Source: Anderseniella sp.
GTDB lineage: Bacteria; Pseudomonadota; Alphaproteobacteria; Rhizobiales; Aestuariivirgaceae
DNA: 64,000 bases
Direction of reading: 5' to 3'
Assembly (NCBI GenBank): GCA_030626025.1
Contig: DAOUPT010000007.1
Coordinates: 1-64,000, forward strand
Shown here: piece by piece, positions 9,275 to 19,391 of the stretch
Layout: each line of letters opens with the position of its first letter
How positions within the stretch are numbered: the first letter of the stretch is position 1
Made by a program: the position numbers and the translations under genes
Notes under the pieces: model-generated
Database searches by the model: none
The model's input: the letters and a program-made list of their open reading frames with translations, nothing else
Told to the model about the DNA's origin: nothing

Positions 9275-10052
9275 TCGTCGGATTGATACCATTTAGCGGA
9301 TCGCTGTCGTGCCATTTCAGCGTGGCGGTAAAACTGCTGGCCGCCAAAGCATCATACATGACAATTTTTCCAGCCAGACTGTCACCAATTTGCAAAATTT
9401 CCTTGATGACTTCCATCGCCTGCATGGAACCCATGATCCCGGTAAGCGCCCCGATAATACCCGCCTCGGCACAGGTTGGCAGAGAACCCTCTGGCGGCAC
9501 CTCAGGATGAAGAGTGCGATAAGACGGGTAAGGGTTGCCATCAGGGGCGCTAAGGTGAGGTTTAAAAGTTGAAAGCTGACCATCAAACTGACCAACCGCA
9601 GCAGACACCAGAATTTTTCCGGCAAAGAAACAGGCATCGGAAACCACAAATCTGGTTTTGAAATTGTCACAGCCGTCAGCCACAATATCGTAACCTGAAA
9701 CGATCTCCATGGCATTTTCAGCATTGATACGGGTTTGGTGAGTGATGACATTAACGTGCGGATTGATGTCATGCAGCATCGCCGCCGCACTATCGGTTTT
9801 TGCTGAACCCACCCGATCAGTGGTGTGAATAATCTGGCGTTGCAGATTGGATAAATCAACTTCATCATCATCAACAATGCCAATAGTGCCGACACCGGCT
9901 GCAGCCAGATACATTAATACCGGCGCACCAAGACCACCGGCACCGATAACCAGAACTCGAGCTGCCTTGAGTTTTTGCTGACCGGTGCCGCCTACATTTC
10001 GCAACAAAATATGGCGGGCATAGCGTTCAAGCTCTGGTGCGGAGAAATTCAT
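9243..10052 (-). CDS. moeB: ThiF/MoeB-family adenylyltransferase (molybdopterin-synthase activating type)
   Basis: A 269-residue E1-like enzyme. It has the ATP-binding glycine loop [21 protein letters not shown], the [14 protein letters not shown] motif and CDNFKTRF, and ends as a single ThiF domain without a rhodanese extension. MoeB adenylates the C-terminal Gly-Gly of MoaD; close relatives activate ThiS. The paired CxxC zinc motif of E. coli MoeB is not visible (only CAEAG is kept), as in many alphaproteobacterial homologues. ATG 10052 overlaps the dut stop as ATGA. It could serve the several molybdo/tungsto-enzymes of this window and the MoaD-like protein at 29104. Confidence 0.83.
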   Translation of the reverse strand: MNFSAPELERYARHILLRNVGGTGQQKLKAARVLVIGAGGLGAPVLMYLAAAGVGTIGIVDDDEVDLSNLQRQIIHTTDRVGSAKTDSAAAMLHDINPHVNVITHQTRINAENAMEIVSGYDIVADGCDNFKTRFVVSDACFFAGKILVSAAVGQFDGQLSTFKPHLSAPDGNPYPSYRTLHPEVPPEGSLPTCAEAGIIGALTGIMGSMQAMEVIKEILQIGDSLAGKIVMYDALAASSFTATLKWHDSDPLNGINPTIKGLLDPVSK

Positions 10053-10507
10053 GTTCCGGTTGATCCAAAACCACTTTCTCCGCGTTCTCCAACACCGGAT
10101 TCCGGCAGTTCCTCCACCTGTATCCAGCTTGCTTGCCTCACTGGTGCAACAACCATTTGGGCAATGCGATCGCCCCTGGAGATGGTAAAATCCTGATCGC
10201 CGTGATTGATCAAAATGACCTTGATTTCACCCCGGTAGTCGCTGTCGATGGTGCCTGGCGTATTGAGACAGGTCAGTCCATGTTTGATGGCCAGGCCGGA
10301 GCGCGGGCGAATTTGGGCCTCGAAATTCTGCGGTAAAGCGATGGAAATACCTGTTGCAACCAAGCCCCGCTGTCCCGGTTTCAAGACAACAGGTTCAGTC
10401 TCAGGCAAGGCTGCACGCAAGTCCATTCCGGCGGCTCCGCCGGACTCATAAGATGGCAGAGGCAAACCCTGGCCATGGTCAAGTTGCCTGATTGAAATTT
10501 CTGTCAT
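10049..10507 (-). CDS. dut: Deoxyuridine 5'-triphosphate nucleotidohydrolase (dUTPase)
   Basis: A 152-residue trimeric dUTPase with the five motifs in order: [32 protein letters not shown] and the C-terminal [11 protein letters not shown] arm. It hydrolyses dUTP to dUMP, keeping uracil out of DNA and feeding thymidylate synthesis. ATG 10507 shares one base with the coaBC stop (TGATG), and the gene ends in an ATGA overlap with moeB, so coaBC-dut-moeB are translationally coupled. The coaBC-dut pairing is widely conserved. Confidence 0.95.
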   Translation of the reverse strand: MTEISIRQLDHGQGLPLPSYESGGAAGMDLRAALPETEPVVLKPGQRGLVATGISIALPQNFEAQIRPRSGLAIKHGLTCLNTPGTIDSDYRGEIKVILINHGDQDFTISRGDRIAQMVVAPVRQASWIQVEELPESGVGERGESGFGSTGT

Positions 10508-11715
10508 CACTTGCTTTCCAATTGTTCTGCCAATAATGCCATCAGTTGGTTTGCAACCTGCCGTTTTGGCATTTCGGGCCAGTCTTTGACGGTTTCGTGG
10601 CTTACAATATGAACTGTGTTTTTAGCCCCGCCCATAACATCGCTGCCACTGCCAACGTTGTTGGCGACGATCAAATCGCAGCCTTTTGATTTCAGTTTTT
10701 GTTGTGCGTTTTCAATGACATCTTGCGTCTCAGCGGCAAAGCCAATGACCAGTTTTGGGCGGGCGGTCTGGTGATTGGCGATGGTGTGCAGTATGTCCGG
10801 ATTTTGCCTGAGACTGAGATCCGGTACATCACCTGTACCCTGCTTTTTCATCTTCTCATTGGCAGGTGTTTCAACCCGCCAATCTGCAACAGCAGCAGCA
10901 CAAATTGCAATATCAACCGGCAATTCTTCAAGACACGCTGATAGCATATCACTGGCGGTTTCCACCGGTAAAACTTCAACACCTTCAGGCAACGGCAGGT
11001 TCACCGGACCGGAAACAAGAATTACCCGCGCACCTAAATCATAGGCTGCCTGAGCAAGGGCATAGCCCTGCTTTCCAGAAGACCGATTGGCAATGTAGCG
11101 TACAGGGTCAATCGGCTCATGGGTCGGACCTGCGGTAATCAGCACGGTTTTGCCGTCCAGCGGCCCGGCTGCCTCGCTTAAACTCTCATTGATCACCGCC
11201 AGTATCTCTGCTGGTTCAGACATCCGCCCCGGCCCAAATTCACCGCAAGCCATATCACCTTCATCAGGCCCGACAAACAAAATGCCGTCACTTTTCAGAG
11301 TCTCGATATTTCGCTGCGTCGCAGCATGTTCCCACATACGAACATTCATCGCAGGGGCCACCAAAACCGGCTTGTCTGTGGCCAGCAACGCGGTTGTGGC
11401 CAGATCGCTGGCAATGCCATTGGCCATTCGGGCCATAATGTCAGCACTGGCGGGAGCAACGACAACAAGATCGGCTGCGCGTGACAATTCGATGTGGCCA
11501 ATCTCTGTTTCATCAGTCAGATTGAAAAGATCGGTAAATACTTTTTCACCACTAAGACTGGCAACCGACAGCGGTGTTACAAATTTCTCGCCCGCTTTGG
11601 TTAAAATCACTTGCACCGACCCACCCTGTTTTTTGATCAGACGGATGAGTTCGAGACATTTATAGGCGGCAATACCACCCGAAATAATCAGCAGTATTTT
11701 TTTACCAGTCAGCAA
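10507..11715 (-). CDS. coaBC: Phosphopantothenoylcysteine decarboxylase / phosphopantothenate-cysteine ligase
   Basis: A bifunctional coenzyme A biosynthesis enzyme of about 402 residues. The N-terminal flavin CoaC half has [32 protein letters not shown] and the PxMNxxMW motif as PAMNVRMW; the C-terminal CoaB half has [16 protein letters not shown] and [10 protein letters not shown]. An open frame extends to 11778, but I choose a TTG start at 11715: it is preceded at six bases by a consensus ribosome site AGGAGGT (11728-11722) and gives the normal N-terminus. That site lies over the 3' end of ubiB, whose stop is 12 bases upstream. Confidence 0.94.
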   Translation of the reverse strand: MLTGKKILLIISGGIAAYKCLELIRLIKKQGGSVQVILTKAGEKFVTPLSVASLSGEKVFTDLFNLTDETEIGHIELSRAADLVVVAPASADIMARMANGIASDLATTALLATDKPVLVAPAMNVRMWEHAATQRNIETLKSDGILFVGPDEGDMACGEFGPGRMSEPAEILAVINESLSEAAGPLDGKTVLITAGPTHEPIDPVRYIANRSSGKQGYALAQAAYDLGARVILVSGPVNLPLPEGVEVLPVETASDMLSACLEELPVDIAICAAAVADWRVETPANEKMKKQGTGDVPDLSLRQNPDILHTIANHQTARPKLVIGFAAETQDVIENAQQKLKSKGCDLIVANNVGSGSDVMGGAKNTVHIVSHETVKDWPEMPKRQVANQLMALLAEQLESK

Positions 11716-11726
11716 AACAACACCTC

Positions 11727-13298
11727 CTAAACAATCTGGGCAATAGCAATGACTGCCAGAGAGACAGCGCCGATCCACAAAGCCATGCGACCGAAACGGC
11801 CCTGCGATGCCTGGGCTTTGGCCAGCGCTTGCGTGGTTTGTCGATCAAGCCCGATGCCACCCTTGTTGGCGATATCGGAAACAATATGAACGCCGCGCCG
11901 CATCTCTTGCAAGAATTCGGGAAATGCTGCAGCAAACCTGCCGAGACTTGCGGCACCTTCGGCGGCATCTTCCAGTTTTCCCTGCGGCCCCAGACGTTTT
12001 TCAATCCATTCTTTAACCACCGGTTCAGAAGCTTTCCACATGTTAAACTGCGGATCAAGAGAACGGGCAACACCTTCAACTACGACCATGGTTTTTTGCA
12101 GCAAAATCAATTGCGGTTGGGTCTGCATATTAAAACGCTCAGTGCCTTCAAGTAATTGCCCAAGCAAATGGCCCATGGAAATGTCTTCGGCCTGCTTATC
12201 CATAATCGGTTCACCAATGGCGCGCAGCATTTGAGCAAAGACCTGCACATCTTCGGTTGCTGGCACATATCCGGCATCAAAGTGAACTTGTGATACGCGC
12301 AAATAGTCTTTTCTGAGGAAGCCATAGAGAATTTCGGCCAGCACCAATCTGTCCTGCATGGCAAGTCGGCCGGTGATGCCAAAGTCCACCGCAACCAGAT
12401 TGCCTTTCCTGTCGACAAACAAATTACCCTGATGCATATCGGCGTGGAAAAACCCATCGCGAATGGCGTGGCGCAAAAATGACTGGATAATATTTTCTGC
12501 CAGTTTTTTGAGGTCAACCCCTGCTGCAACCAACTTTTCCGGTTCATTCAGCGGAATGCCATCAATCCACTCGCTGACAAGAATTCTACCGGTCGTGCGT
12601 TGCCAGTCAACTTTCGGGATACGAAAGCCGGGATCATTTTGAGTATTCTCAGCCATCTCGGACATGGCCGCTGCTTCCAGACGTAAATCCATTTCCATAT
12701 CAACCGAACGGGCCAGCACACTAACAGCTTCAACCGGTCGCAAACGGCGAATTGGTTCGTTCCAGCGTTCCATCATCCGCGCGGCAAAGAAAAAAGCATC
12801 AAGGTCTTTCTTGAAACGTCGTTTCACATTAGGTCGTAGTATTTTTACAGCCAGTTCATGTTTGCCGCCGTTAATTTCAGCCTTATGGACCTGGGCAATT
12901 GATGCTGCCGCAATGGCCTTGCCAAATTTACTGAACACCTGTTTTAATGGCTTGTTCAGTTCTTTTTCAATTTCTGCTTCGGCTATTTCCTGGGGGAACG
13001 GGATTAGTCTATCCTGCAGGGCAGAAAGCTCGTTTGCCCGGTCCTTGCCGACAAAATCCGGGCGGGTTGCCAGGAATTGACCAAGTTTTATGTAGCTGGG
13101 TCCAAGTTCTTCAAGTGCTGCATTCAGGCCGCTGCCGGAATGTTTAGTCGGTTTACCCGCGACCAGTTTTGCCGCTTTAAACAACAGGCGAACCGGCGCA
13201 GGTGCCCCGGACAATTGTTCAGGCGGTATAACATCATGGCGCGCAAAAACCAGACCGGCGCGCATCAAATGGATGAGGTGTGATGCTTGTTTATACAT
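11727..13298 (-). CDS. ubiB: Ubiquinone biosynthesis protein UbiB (ABC1/ADCK kinase-like)
   Basis: A 523-residue atypical kinase/ATPase needed for ubiquinone synthesis. It shows the KxGQ motif in GPSYIKLGQFLATRPD, the alanine-rich nucleotide loop AAASIAQVHKAE, the catalytic-loop DMHQGNLFVD and VDFGITGRL. Two hydrophobic segments at the C-terminus (about 500-523) would anchor it in the inner membrane. ATG 13298 lies six bases after the ubiE stop. Gene order ubiE-ubiB-coaBC-dut is typical of Rhizobiales. Confidence 0.94.
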   Translation of the reverse strand: MYKQASHLIHLMRAGLVFARHDVIPPEQLSGAPAPVRLLFKAAKLVAGKPTKHSGSGLNAALEELGPSYIKLGQFLATRPDFVGKDRANELSALQDRLIPFPQEIAEAEIEKELNKPLKQVFSKFGKAIAAASIAQVHKAEINGGKHELAVKILRPNVKRRFKKDLDAFFFAARMMERWNEPIRRLRPVEAVSVLARSVDMEMDLRLEAAAMSEMAENTQNDPGFRIPKVDWQRTTGRILVSEWIDGIPLNEPEKLVAAGVDLKKLAENIIQSFLRHAIRDGFFHADMHQGNLFVDRKGNLVAVDFGITGRLAMQDRLVLAEILYGFLRKDYLRVSQVHFDAGYVPATEDVQVFAQMLRAIGEPIMDKQAEDISMGHLLGQLLEGTERFNMQTQPQLILLQKTMVVVEGVARSLDPQFNMWKASEPVVKEWIEKRLGPQGKLEDAAEGAASLGRFAAAFPEFLQEMRRGVHIVSDIANKGGIGLDRQTTQALAKAQASQGRFGRMALWIGAVSLAVIAIAQIV

Positions 13299-13304
13299 TG
13301 AAAA

Positions 13305-14087
13305 TCAGATCCGCCAGCCTGAGTGTATAGCCACAACGCCACCGGTCAAACTGGTGTATTTTGCCCGGGCAAATCCGGCTTTGGTGATCATAGTGGCAAA
13401 GTTTTTCTGGTTGGGGAAGGTGCGAATACTCTCAACCAGATAACGATAGGGATGACCATCACCAGTCACAACTTTACCAATTGCCGGAACCACTGTGTAG
13501 GAATAGGCATCATATAAAGCTTCAAGGGCCGGAACATCCACATGCGAAAATTCGAGACACATGAAACGACCACCCGGTTTCAGGACGCGATAAGCCTCTT
13601 TAAGGGCTTGATCGATATGGGTCACGTTACGAATACCAAAGGCGATGCTATAGGCATCAAAGTATTTATCGGGAAAGGCCAGCTTTTCAGCATTGGTGAC
13701 AGCAAAGTCGTATTCACCTTTAAAGGTTTGAGCCTCAGCCCGCTTGCGACCCTCTTTGAGCATTTCAGGGTTAATGTCGGCAATGGTCACATTAATACCG
13801 CTACCGCCAGCTTCGAGAATACGAAAAGCAATGTCACCTGTACCACCGGCCACATCAAGCACCCTGAAGGGTTGGTCATTGCGGGGCGGGTTCAGATCGG
13901 TGATGAAATCATCTTTCCATAACCGGTGCAGACCTCCCGACATCAAGTCATTCATCTGGTCATAACGGCTGGCAACGGCGGAGAACACCTCGTTGACCAT
14001 GCCCTGCTTTTCCCCTTCAGAGACCTGTTTGAAGCCAAAGGGGGCCGTTTCGTGATTTTCCATTTTCCGGCTCTGCTTGTTACTCAT
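13305..14087 (-). CDS. ubiE: Demethylubiquinone/demethylmenaquinone C-methyltransferase UbiE
   Basis: A class I SAM methyltransferase of about 260 residues that methylates the C-2/C-6 ring position in ubiquinone and menaquinone synthesis. SAM motif I is [20 protein letters not shown]; UbiE signatures [17 protein letters not shown] and [13 protein letters not shown] are clear. The open frame runs upstream to 14411, but the family N-terminus points to ATG 14087 (MSNKQS) or ATG 14063 (MENHET); I choose the longer. Upstream reading would overlap mutM on the other strand. It heads ubiE-ubiB-coaBC-dut-moeB. Confidence 0.92.
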   Translation of the reverse strand: MSNKQSRKMENHETAPFGFKQVSEGEKQGMVNEVFSAVASRYDQMNDLMSGGLHRLWKDDFITDLNPPRNDQPFRVLDVAGGTGDIAFRILEAGGSGINVTIADINPEMLKEGRKRAEAQTFKGEYDFAVTNAEKLAFPDKYFDAYSIAFGIRNVTHIDQALKEAYRVLKPGGRFMCLEFSHVDVPALEALYDAYSYTVVPAIGKVVTGDGHPYRYLVESIRTFPNQKNFATMITKAGFARAKYTSLTGGVVAIHSGWRI

Positions 14088-14192
14088 TTGTCGGGGACCA
14101 TAACCCATTGTATCAACAAACGCTATTGTCCTTAGCATGGTGCGGCTGTTAGAGTCTTTAAAGTTAATATCGCAAACAAAAACGAGATATAA

Positions 14193-15086
14193 GTGCCTGA
14201 ACTCCCCGAAGTAGAAACTGTGATGCGTGGGCTGGAGCCAGCGCTTGTCGGACAAACCATTGTTGAAGCTGAAATACGGCGACCAAATCTGCGCTTTCCA
14301 TTTCCAGAAAGGTTTGCTGATAAGCTGATTGGTCGTACAATTGTGAGACTCGAACGGCGGGCCAAATATATCCTTGCCTTTCTCGATGACGATACCGTCT
14401 GGCTTTCTCATTTAGGCATGACCGGGCGGTTTACCGTATTTGCAGATGGCGAAAACAGCAGAAATCTGGCTGAATTCTACTTTCAACCCGGTAGTGAGGA
14501 TGCCGGGCAAGGCAAACACGACCATGTGGTGTTATCACTGAACAATAGAATAAAGATTGTTTACACGGACCCACGGCGTTTCGGTGTTATGGACCATTTT
14601 CCAGCCAGTGATGTTGTCAGTCACAAATTACTGGCCAATCTTGGCATTGAGCCGCTTGGTAATGAGCTGAATGCCGCTTATCTAGCAGAGAAATTTCTTG
14701 GCAAGAAAGCACCATTGAAAGCCACTTTGCTGGATCAGAAGTACATTGCCGGCTTGGGTAATATTTATGTATGCGAGGCATTATTCCGGGCTGGCCTTTC
14801 ACCAACACGAAAATCCAGTACTTTATCAAATCGTGGTAAGCCCACAGCAAAGGGTGAGAAACTGGTGCAAACCATCCGGGCATGCCTCAATGAAGCGATA
14901 TTAGCCGGTGGGTCGACCCTGAGCGACTATGCTGATGCAAATGGTAACGAAGGTTCATTCCAGCAACGGTTTGACGTCTATGACCGCGAAAAGCTGCCAT
15001 GCCACAAAGACGGATGCACCGGAACGGTAAAACGCTTGGTTCAGTCAGGCCGTTCGACTTTTTACTGCCCTAAATGTCAAAAATGA
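14193..15086 (+). CDS. mutM: Formamidopyrimidine-DNA glycosylase (Fpg/MutM)
   Basis: A 297-residue bifunctional DNA glycosylase/AP lyase that removes 8-oxoguanine and formamidopyrimidines. The obligatory N-terminal PELPEVETV is present, so initiation is at GTG 14193 with removal of fMet to expose the catalytic proline. The conserved lysine is in RRAKYILAF, the H2TH region contains [18 protein letters not shown], and a zinc finger ends the protein (CHKDGC ... CPKCQK). It is divergent from ubiE with about 105 bases between starts. Confidence 0.96.
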   Translation: MPELPEVETVMRGLEPALVGQTIVEAEIRRPNLRFPFPERFADKLIGRTIVRLERRAKYILAFLDDDTVWLSHLGMTGRFTVFADGENSRNLAEFYFQPGSEDAGQGKHDHVVLSLNNRIKIVYTDPRRFGVMDHFPASDVVSHKLLANLGIEPLGNELNAAYLAEKFLGKKAPLKATLLDQKYIAGLGNIYVCEALFRAGLSPTRKSSTLSNRGKPTAKGEKLVQTIRACLNEAILAGGSTLSDYADANGNEGSFQQRFDVYDREKLPCHKDGCTGTVKRLVQSGRSTFYCPKCQK

Positions 15087-15124
15087 TGCTTGTCTGCACC
15101 TGCCGGTAACATTAAGGTCACCCC

Positions 15125-15898
15125 ATGACCTATGAAAACATAATTTGCGAAACCCGCGACGCTGTTGGCCTGATCACCTTGAACCGGCCAAAGGCACTCA
15201 ATGCTCTTAATTCGGCGCTTATTGGCGAACTAAATCAGGCCCTCAAGACTTTTAACGATGACAAATCCGTTGGCTGCATCGTGATTACCGGCAGTGAAAA
15301 GGCTTTTGCTGCAGGGGCTGATATCAAGGAAATGCAATCCAAAGACTACATGGATGCCTATATGGATGATTTCCTGGGCAGTTGGGGTCATCTGGCGGAC
15401 CAACGCAAGCCGATTATTGCTGCGGTGGCGGGTTATGCCCTTGGCGGGGGCTGTGAATTTGCCATGATGTGCGATTTCATTATCGCTGCCGACAATGCCA
15501 TGTTTGGGCAACCGGAGATCAAACTGGGGACCATTCCAGGTGCCGGTGGTACCCAGCGGCTAACCCGGTTTGTTGGCAAATCCAAAGCCATGGAGATGGT
15601 TTTGACCGGTCGGATGATGGATGCCGAAGAAGCCGAGCGGGCCGGACTTGTTTCGCGAATTGTTCCAGCTGACGAATTAGTGGCTGATGCTCTTAAAACA
15701 GCACAAAAAATTGCTGCGATGTCGTTGCCATCCGTAATGATTGCCAAAGAGTCGGTTAATCGTGCCTATGAAACCACTCTGGCTGAGGGTATCCGTTTTG
15801 AACGGCGGGTTTTTCACTCTCTTTTTGCCACCAAAGATCAAAAAGAAGGCATGCAGGCTTTTATCGACAAACGAAAAGCTGAATTTGAGAATAAATAA
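15125..15898 (+). CDS. Enoyl-CoA hydratase (crotonase family)
   Basis: A 257-residue crotonase-fold protein. The oxyanion-hole segments [10 protein letters not shown] and [15 protein letters not shown] and both catalytic glutamates (in GGGCEFAMM and [20 protein letters not shown]) are present, so it should be an active short-chain enoyl-CoA hydratase for beta-oxidation or a related degradative path. It starts 38 bases after mutM behind a weak AAGGTCACCCC. The mutM-enoyl-CoA hydratase-rpsT order is common in Rhizobiales. Confidence 0.88.
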   Translation: MTYENIICETRDAVGLITLNRPKALNALNSALIGELNQALKTFNDDKSVGCIVITGSEKAFAAGADIKEMQSKDYMDAYMDDFLGSWGHLADQRKPIIAAVAGYALGGGCEFAMMCDFIIAADNAMFGQPEIKLGTIPGAGGTQRLTRFVGKSKAMEMVLTGRMMDAEEAERAGLVSRIVPADELVADALKTAQKIAAMSLPSVMIAKESVNRAYETTLAEGIRFERRVFHSLFATKDQKEGMQAFIDKRKAEFENK

Positions 15899-15974
15899 CC
15901 TAAACTCGCAATTATGAAGCAGATTCAAGTGTTGACGCCGTGCTCTGTCAGGCGTATAAGCATCGGCAATTATT

Positions 15975-15998
15975 AGCCGTCCATTTGGGCGGTTTTTT
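15975..15998 (+). terminator. Hairpin with T-run upstream of rpsT
   Basis: AGCCGTCC-ATTT-GGGCGGTT forms a stem with one or two G-U pairs and is followed by six Ts, 24 bases before the rpsT start. It could end the mutM/hydratase transcript or act as a leader attenuator of rpsT. Which one cannot be settled from sequence. Confidence 0.55.
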
Positions 15999-16021
15999 CT
16001 ATGATCAGGAAGATACATTAA

Positions 16022-16285
16022 ATGGCGAATACAAGTTCGGCAAAAAAAGCGATCCGTCAACAAGAGCGTCGCACCGCAGTAAACAAAAACCGACGCAGCC
16101 GCATGCGTACAACAGTTAAAAAAGTTGAAGCTGCTATTGCCGAGGGCAATCAGGTCGCAGCAAGCGAAGCTTTGCGTGCCGCACAACCTGAATTGATGAG
16201 CAATGCTCAAAAGGGCATCCTGCACAAGAAAACAGCATCACGGAAAATTTCCCGCCTGTCTGCACGGATTAAGGCGCTGGCCTAA
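16022..16285 (+). CDS. rpsT: 30S ribosomal protein S20
   Basis: An 87-residue, lysine- and arginine-rich protein of exactly S20 length: it begins [17 protein letters not shown] and ends [20 protein letters not shown]20 binds the 5' domain of 16S rRNA. AGGAAGATACATTAA provides the ribosome site. In many Rhizobiales rpsT precedes dnaA; here it is followed by a terminator and the convergent ccoS, so synteny breaks at this point. Confidence 0.96.
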   Translation: MANTSSAKKAIRQQERRTAVNKNRRSRMRTTVKKVEAAIAEGNQVAASEALRAAQPELMSNAQKGILHKKTASRKISRLSARIKALA

Positions 16286-16318
16286 GCTCACAAGCTGAAA
16301 TTTTCGGAAAAACAAATT

Positions 16319-16358
16319 AAAAAGCCTGCATTAAGCGTTTGCTGATGCAGGCTTTTTT
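16319..16358. terminator. Bidirectional terminator between rpsT and ccoS
   Basis: AAAAAGCCTGCA and TGCAGGCTTTTTT form a 12 bp stem around a loop of about 14 bases, with T-runs readable on both strands. It lies 33 bases after rpsT and about 28 bases beyond the ccoS stop, and so can end both convergent transcripts. Confidence 0.85.
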
Positions 16359-16386
16359 GTATTTAAAAATGCCGACCTTTAACTGA

Positions 16387-16572
16387 TCAAGTATCCTTTT
16401 CCGATTCAAAATTCACCTGGTCAGGCTGATCTTCGTCGTCGTCGAACAATATTCGTTCCGCAGCTCCCTCAAGATCATCAAACTGGCCAGAGCGCAACGT
16501 CCACAAGAATGCCGCCAACCCCAATAGTCCGAGGAACAGGGCAACAGGGATCAAAATCAGCAACGATGTCAT
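16387..16572 (-). CDS. ccoS: cbb3 oxidase maturation protein CcoS
   Basis: A 61-residue single-pass membrane protein: hydrophobic residues 3-25 (LLILIPVALFLGLLGLAAFLW), then LRSGQFDDLEGAAERILFDDD, the CcoS signature, and an acidic tail. In Rhodobacter, CcoS is required for insertion of cofactors into the CcoN subunit. Its ATG shares one base with the ccoI stop (TAATG), so translation is coupled. It is the last gene of the cco cluster. Confidence 0.93.
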   Translation of the reverse strand: MTSLLILIPVALFLGLLGLAAFLWTLRSGQFDDLEGAAERILFDDDEDQPDQVNFESEKDT

Positions 16573-18887
16573 TAGTTGACCTCACATTGTTTGGACAATT
16601 CCATTTGCCCTGACGTTTCCTCAGGAGTTTTGGGTGGCTTGACCATCCAATGCAGACGAAGCGCATTTGAAGTCACAATGATCGATGAAGAAGACATCGC
16701 AATAGCTGCAAACAAAGGTGACGCAAACCCAGTTATGGCAAGGGGTACCGCAACTAAATTATAAGCTATTGCCAGTGCAAAGTTTTGCAAAACATGATTG
16801 GTTGAGTGCTGCGCAATGTCCAAAGCATAAATTACCGCGTAAAGGTCAGGGCGGGTAAAGACCATATCGGCAGCTGTGCGGCCAATATCGGATGCGGTGG
16901 AAGGTGCCATTGAAGCTGTTGCAGCAGCTAACGAGGGAGCATCATTCATCCCGTCACCGACCATCAACACTTTTTTCCCAGCGGCAATTTGGTTCTCAAT
17001 GAATTTCACCTTGCCATGGGGCGTCATTCCCCATTGAAACCCTTTGACAGCAAGTTTGTCAGCGATGTCGGCAACCGCGGGTTCACGGTCACCCGACAAA
17101 ATGACGACATTGATGCCTTGTGAGATAAGTTGTGAGACCGTTTGTTTGGCACCAGTTCTTAAACTGTCCTTGAAAGGAAATATTGCGCTAACCGTGTTAT
17201 CCACCGACAAAGCAACGATCGAATTCGTATCGGCTTGATGCTGCAATGCCTGGCCTCCACACCAACTGATCTCACCCAATTTCACCGTCTTACCCTGCCA
17301 ATCCGCCTCAACGCCGAATCCGGGTGTTTCTGTTAGTTTATCGATTTTTGCTGGGCGACTGCCACGTGATTTAAGGGTTTTGTGCAGTGCTTTTGACAAC
17401 GGGTGTAGACTGGAAGCGGACAACGCCATTGCCAATGCAGCACTTTCATCATCGATGGTTGCAGTACTCTCCATCATCAGCTCACCACTGGTCAGCGTGC
17501 CGGTTTTATCGAAAACAACCGTATCAATATTGCTCATGCGTTCCAATGCTGCACCATCTTTTACCAATACACCACGGCGAAATAATATACCGCTGGCGAC
17601 GATCTGAACCGCTGGTACGGCAAGACCAAGTGCGCAGGGGCAGGTTATAATCAACACTGCAATCGCTGCAAATGTCGAAGCATGCCAGTCGCCGCCAGTC
17701 CACCACAGCCAGCCAACAAATGTCAGGGCGGCAAGGACATGTACCACCGGTGCATAGATTTGTGCGGCCCGGTCAGCGATACGCATATAGCGAGCTTTGC
17801 CTTGCTCGGCAGTTTCCATCAATTTAATAACTTCACCAAGGAAGGTGTTGTTACCCACCGCTGTCACGCGCAGTTCAAGAGCGCCAGTCAAGTTCATTAC
17901 ACCAGCTTCAAGCTTCATGCCCGCCTGCAGTTTTTCCGGAAGACTTTCACCCGTTACCAGTGATCTGTCGACATCGCTGACACCGGAGACAACCTGCCCG
18001 TCAACGGGAACACGCTCACCTGCTGCCACGTGAATGATCATCCCCGGCACGAGGTCGCTGACGGAGACGAAACGATGCTCGCCGTCTTCTACAATAACAG
18101 TCGCACCGGTTGAATTGAGTGAGAGTAACTGGGAGACCGCCGAGCGAGCTTTCTCACGCATCATGTGATCAAGATAACGACCTGCAAGCAGGAAAAACAG
18201 CAAGGTGATCGCTGCATCAAAATATGTTTCGGCGCCATGGTTGAAGGTTTCGTACAAACTCATTGCACTGGCTAAAATCACCGCAAGGGAAATTGGTACG
18301 TCCATGTTCAGACGCACGTGCGACAAGGCATTGATGGCCGAGCGAAAAAATGGGCGCCCGGCATAAATGACAGCAGGCAGGGCGATCAGGGCTGACAACC
18401 ACTGAAACAGTTCCCGGGTCATGCCCTGAGCTCCAGCCCAGACAGAAACGGACAATAACATTACGTTTGCAGCGGCAAAACCAGCGACAGCCAGGGCGCG
18501 AAGCAGTTCCTTGCCGATCTTATCGCTATCTTTTTCACCTGACTGACTTTTATCAAACGGGCGGGCATCAAATCCAAGATTGCTTACAACATCAATCACT
18601 TGACCGGCTGAAATCTTGTCTGGCTGCCATTCCAGCGAAAGGCGCTTGGTAGAAAGGTTTACTCTGGCTTTGGTGATCCCTTCCAGCTTGCTGTAGCCAG
18701 ACTCAATACGCTTTATGCACCCGCCACAGTGAATTGTTGGTACCAGCAAATCAATTGACTGGTGTTGATCATCAATCTGGTGCACCCACTGCGCCAAACC
18801 GGATTCTGGCCCGCCATGGCCTTTAGCATCCACTTTAGTGTCTATTGCTGATTTAACTGTACTGGAAGCAGGGCAACAGGTCATCAC
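16572..18887 (-). CDS. ccoI: Copper-exporting P1B-type ATPase for cbb3 oxidase assembly (CcoI/FixI)
   Basis: A 771-residue P-type ATPase. In order: an N-terminal MMTCCPASS stretch, one heavy-metal-associated domain with CGGCIKRIE (near 55-60), a membrane bundle, the phosphatase loop TGES, the CPC metal site ITCPCALGLAVP, the phosphorylated aspartate in DKTGTLTSGE, and the hinge VGDGMNDAPSLAAA. The CPC motif and its place after ccoGH identify CcoI, which moves copper to the periplasm for CcoN copper-B assembly. ATG 18887 or 18884 are both possible. It is followed directly by ccoS. Confidence 0.95.
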   Translation of the reverse strand: MMTCCPASSTVKSAIDTKVDAKGHGGPESGLAQWVHQIDDQHQSIDLLVPTIHCGGCIKRIESGYSKLEGITKARVNLSTKRLSLEWQPDKISAGQVIDVVSNLGFDARPFDKSQSGEKDSDKIGKELLRALAVAGFAAANVMLLSVSVWAGAQGMTRELFQWLSALIALPAVIYAGRPFFRSAINALSHVRLNMDVPISLAVILASAMSLYETFNHGAETYFDAAITLLFFLLAGRYLDHMMREKARSAVSQLLSLNSTGATVIVEDGEHRFVSVSDLVPGMIIHVAAGERVPVDGQVVSGVSDVDRSLVTGESLPEKLQAGMKLEAGVMNLTGALELRVTAVGNNTFLGEVIKLMETAEQGKARYMRIADRAAQIYAPVVHVLAALTFVGWLWWTGGDWHASTFAAIAVLIITCPCALGLAVPAVQIVASGILFRRGVLVKDGAALERMSNIDTVVFDKTGTLTSGELMMESTATIDDESAALAMALSASSLHPLSKALHKTLKSRGSRPAKIDKLTETPGFGVEADWQGKTVKLGEISWCGGQALQHQADTNSIVALSVDNTVSAIFPFKDSLRTGAKQTVSQLISQGINVVILSGDREPAVADIADKLAVKGFQWGMTPHGKVKFIENQIAAGKKVLMVGDGMNDAPSLAAATASMAPSTASDIGRTAADMVFTRPDLYAVIYALDIAQHSTNHVLQNFALAIAYNLVAVPLAITGFASPLFAAIAMSSSSIIVTSNALRLHWMVKPPKTPEETSGQMELSKQCEVN

Positions 18888-18899
18888 TTACCATCTCAA

Positions 18900-19391
18900 C
18901 TATTGTACCTTGACCAGAACCCGATATAGTTTGCGGTAGGTCTGGTTTTCGGCATTGGTGGCGAGCACATCTATTCGCCATTGTCCGGGCTGTTTGGGTG
19001 CGAGTGCCAAATATTCACCTGGTTTTCCCGCGCGAAATTTCAGGTTTCTATCGTCTTTTTCAGTAACCAGACGTCCGGCACTGCCGACAATTGACAGTCC
19101 AGTGATCGCCTTGCCAGCTGCATCCTTAATTGAAAACAACAGATGGCCGCTTGCAAGTTTCATCTGACTTTTCCAGCCAAGCAATCGTTGCCGCTCAACA
19201 TCTGCCTGCTTGTCTTTAAACTCGATTGAAGCAACATATCCATTTTTGGCAACCAGTCCCGACCAGGAGTTTACGGCAAACCAGGCCAAGACCATATTAA
19301 CGGTAATAATCGTTCCAAAGAACAAACCAATAACAGCTAACATATGCCGACCGGTGAACTCTTTTATCGTAAACACTTGCGCAAGGGTCAC
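18900..19391 (-). CDS. ccoH: cbb3 oxidase assembly protein CcoH/FixH
   Basis: A 163-residue FixH-family protein with one N-terminal membrane helix (about 16-38, LAVIGLFFGTIITVNMVLAWFAV) and a periplasmic domain that begins VNSWSGLVAKNGYVAS and ends in WRIDVLATN, family hallmarks. CcoH is a stably bound assembly factor of the cbb3 complex. Its start overlaps the ccoG stop by four bases (ATGA), and ccoI starts 12 bases after its stop. Confidence 0.93.
   Translation of the reverse strand: MTLAQVFTIKEFTGRHMLAVIGLFFGTIITVNMVLAWFAVNSWSGLVAKNGYVASIEFKDKQADVERQRLLGWKSQMKLASGHLLFSIKDAAGKAITGLSIVGSAGRLVTEKDDRNLKFRAGKPGEYLALAPKQPGQWRIDVLATNAENQTYRKLYRVLVKVQ

Noticed and set aside
13305-14411. UbiE start at 14411 (368 residues)
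   Set aside because: The extra N-terminus would overlap mutM on the opposite strand and has no counterpart in UbiE; ATG 14087 or 14063 fits.
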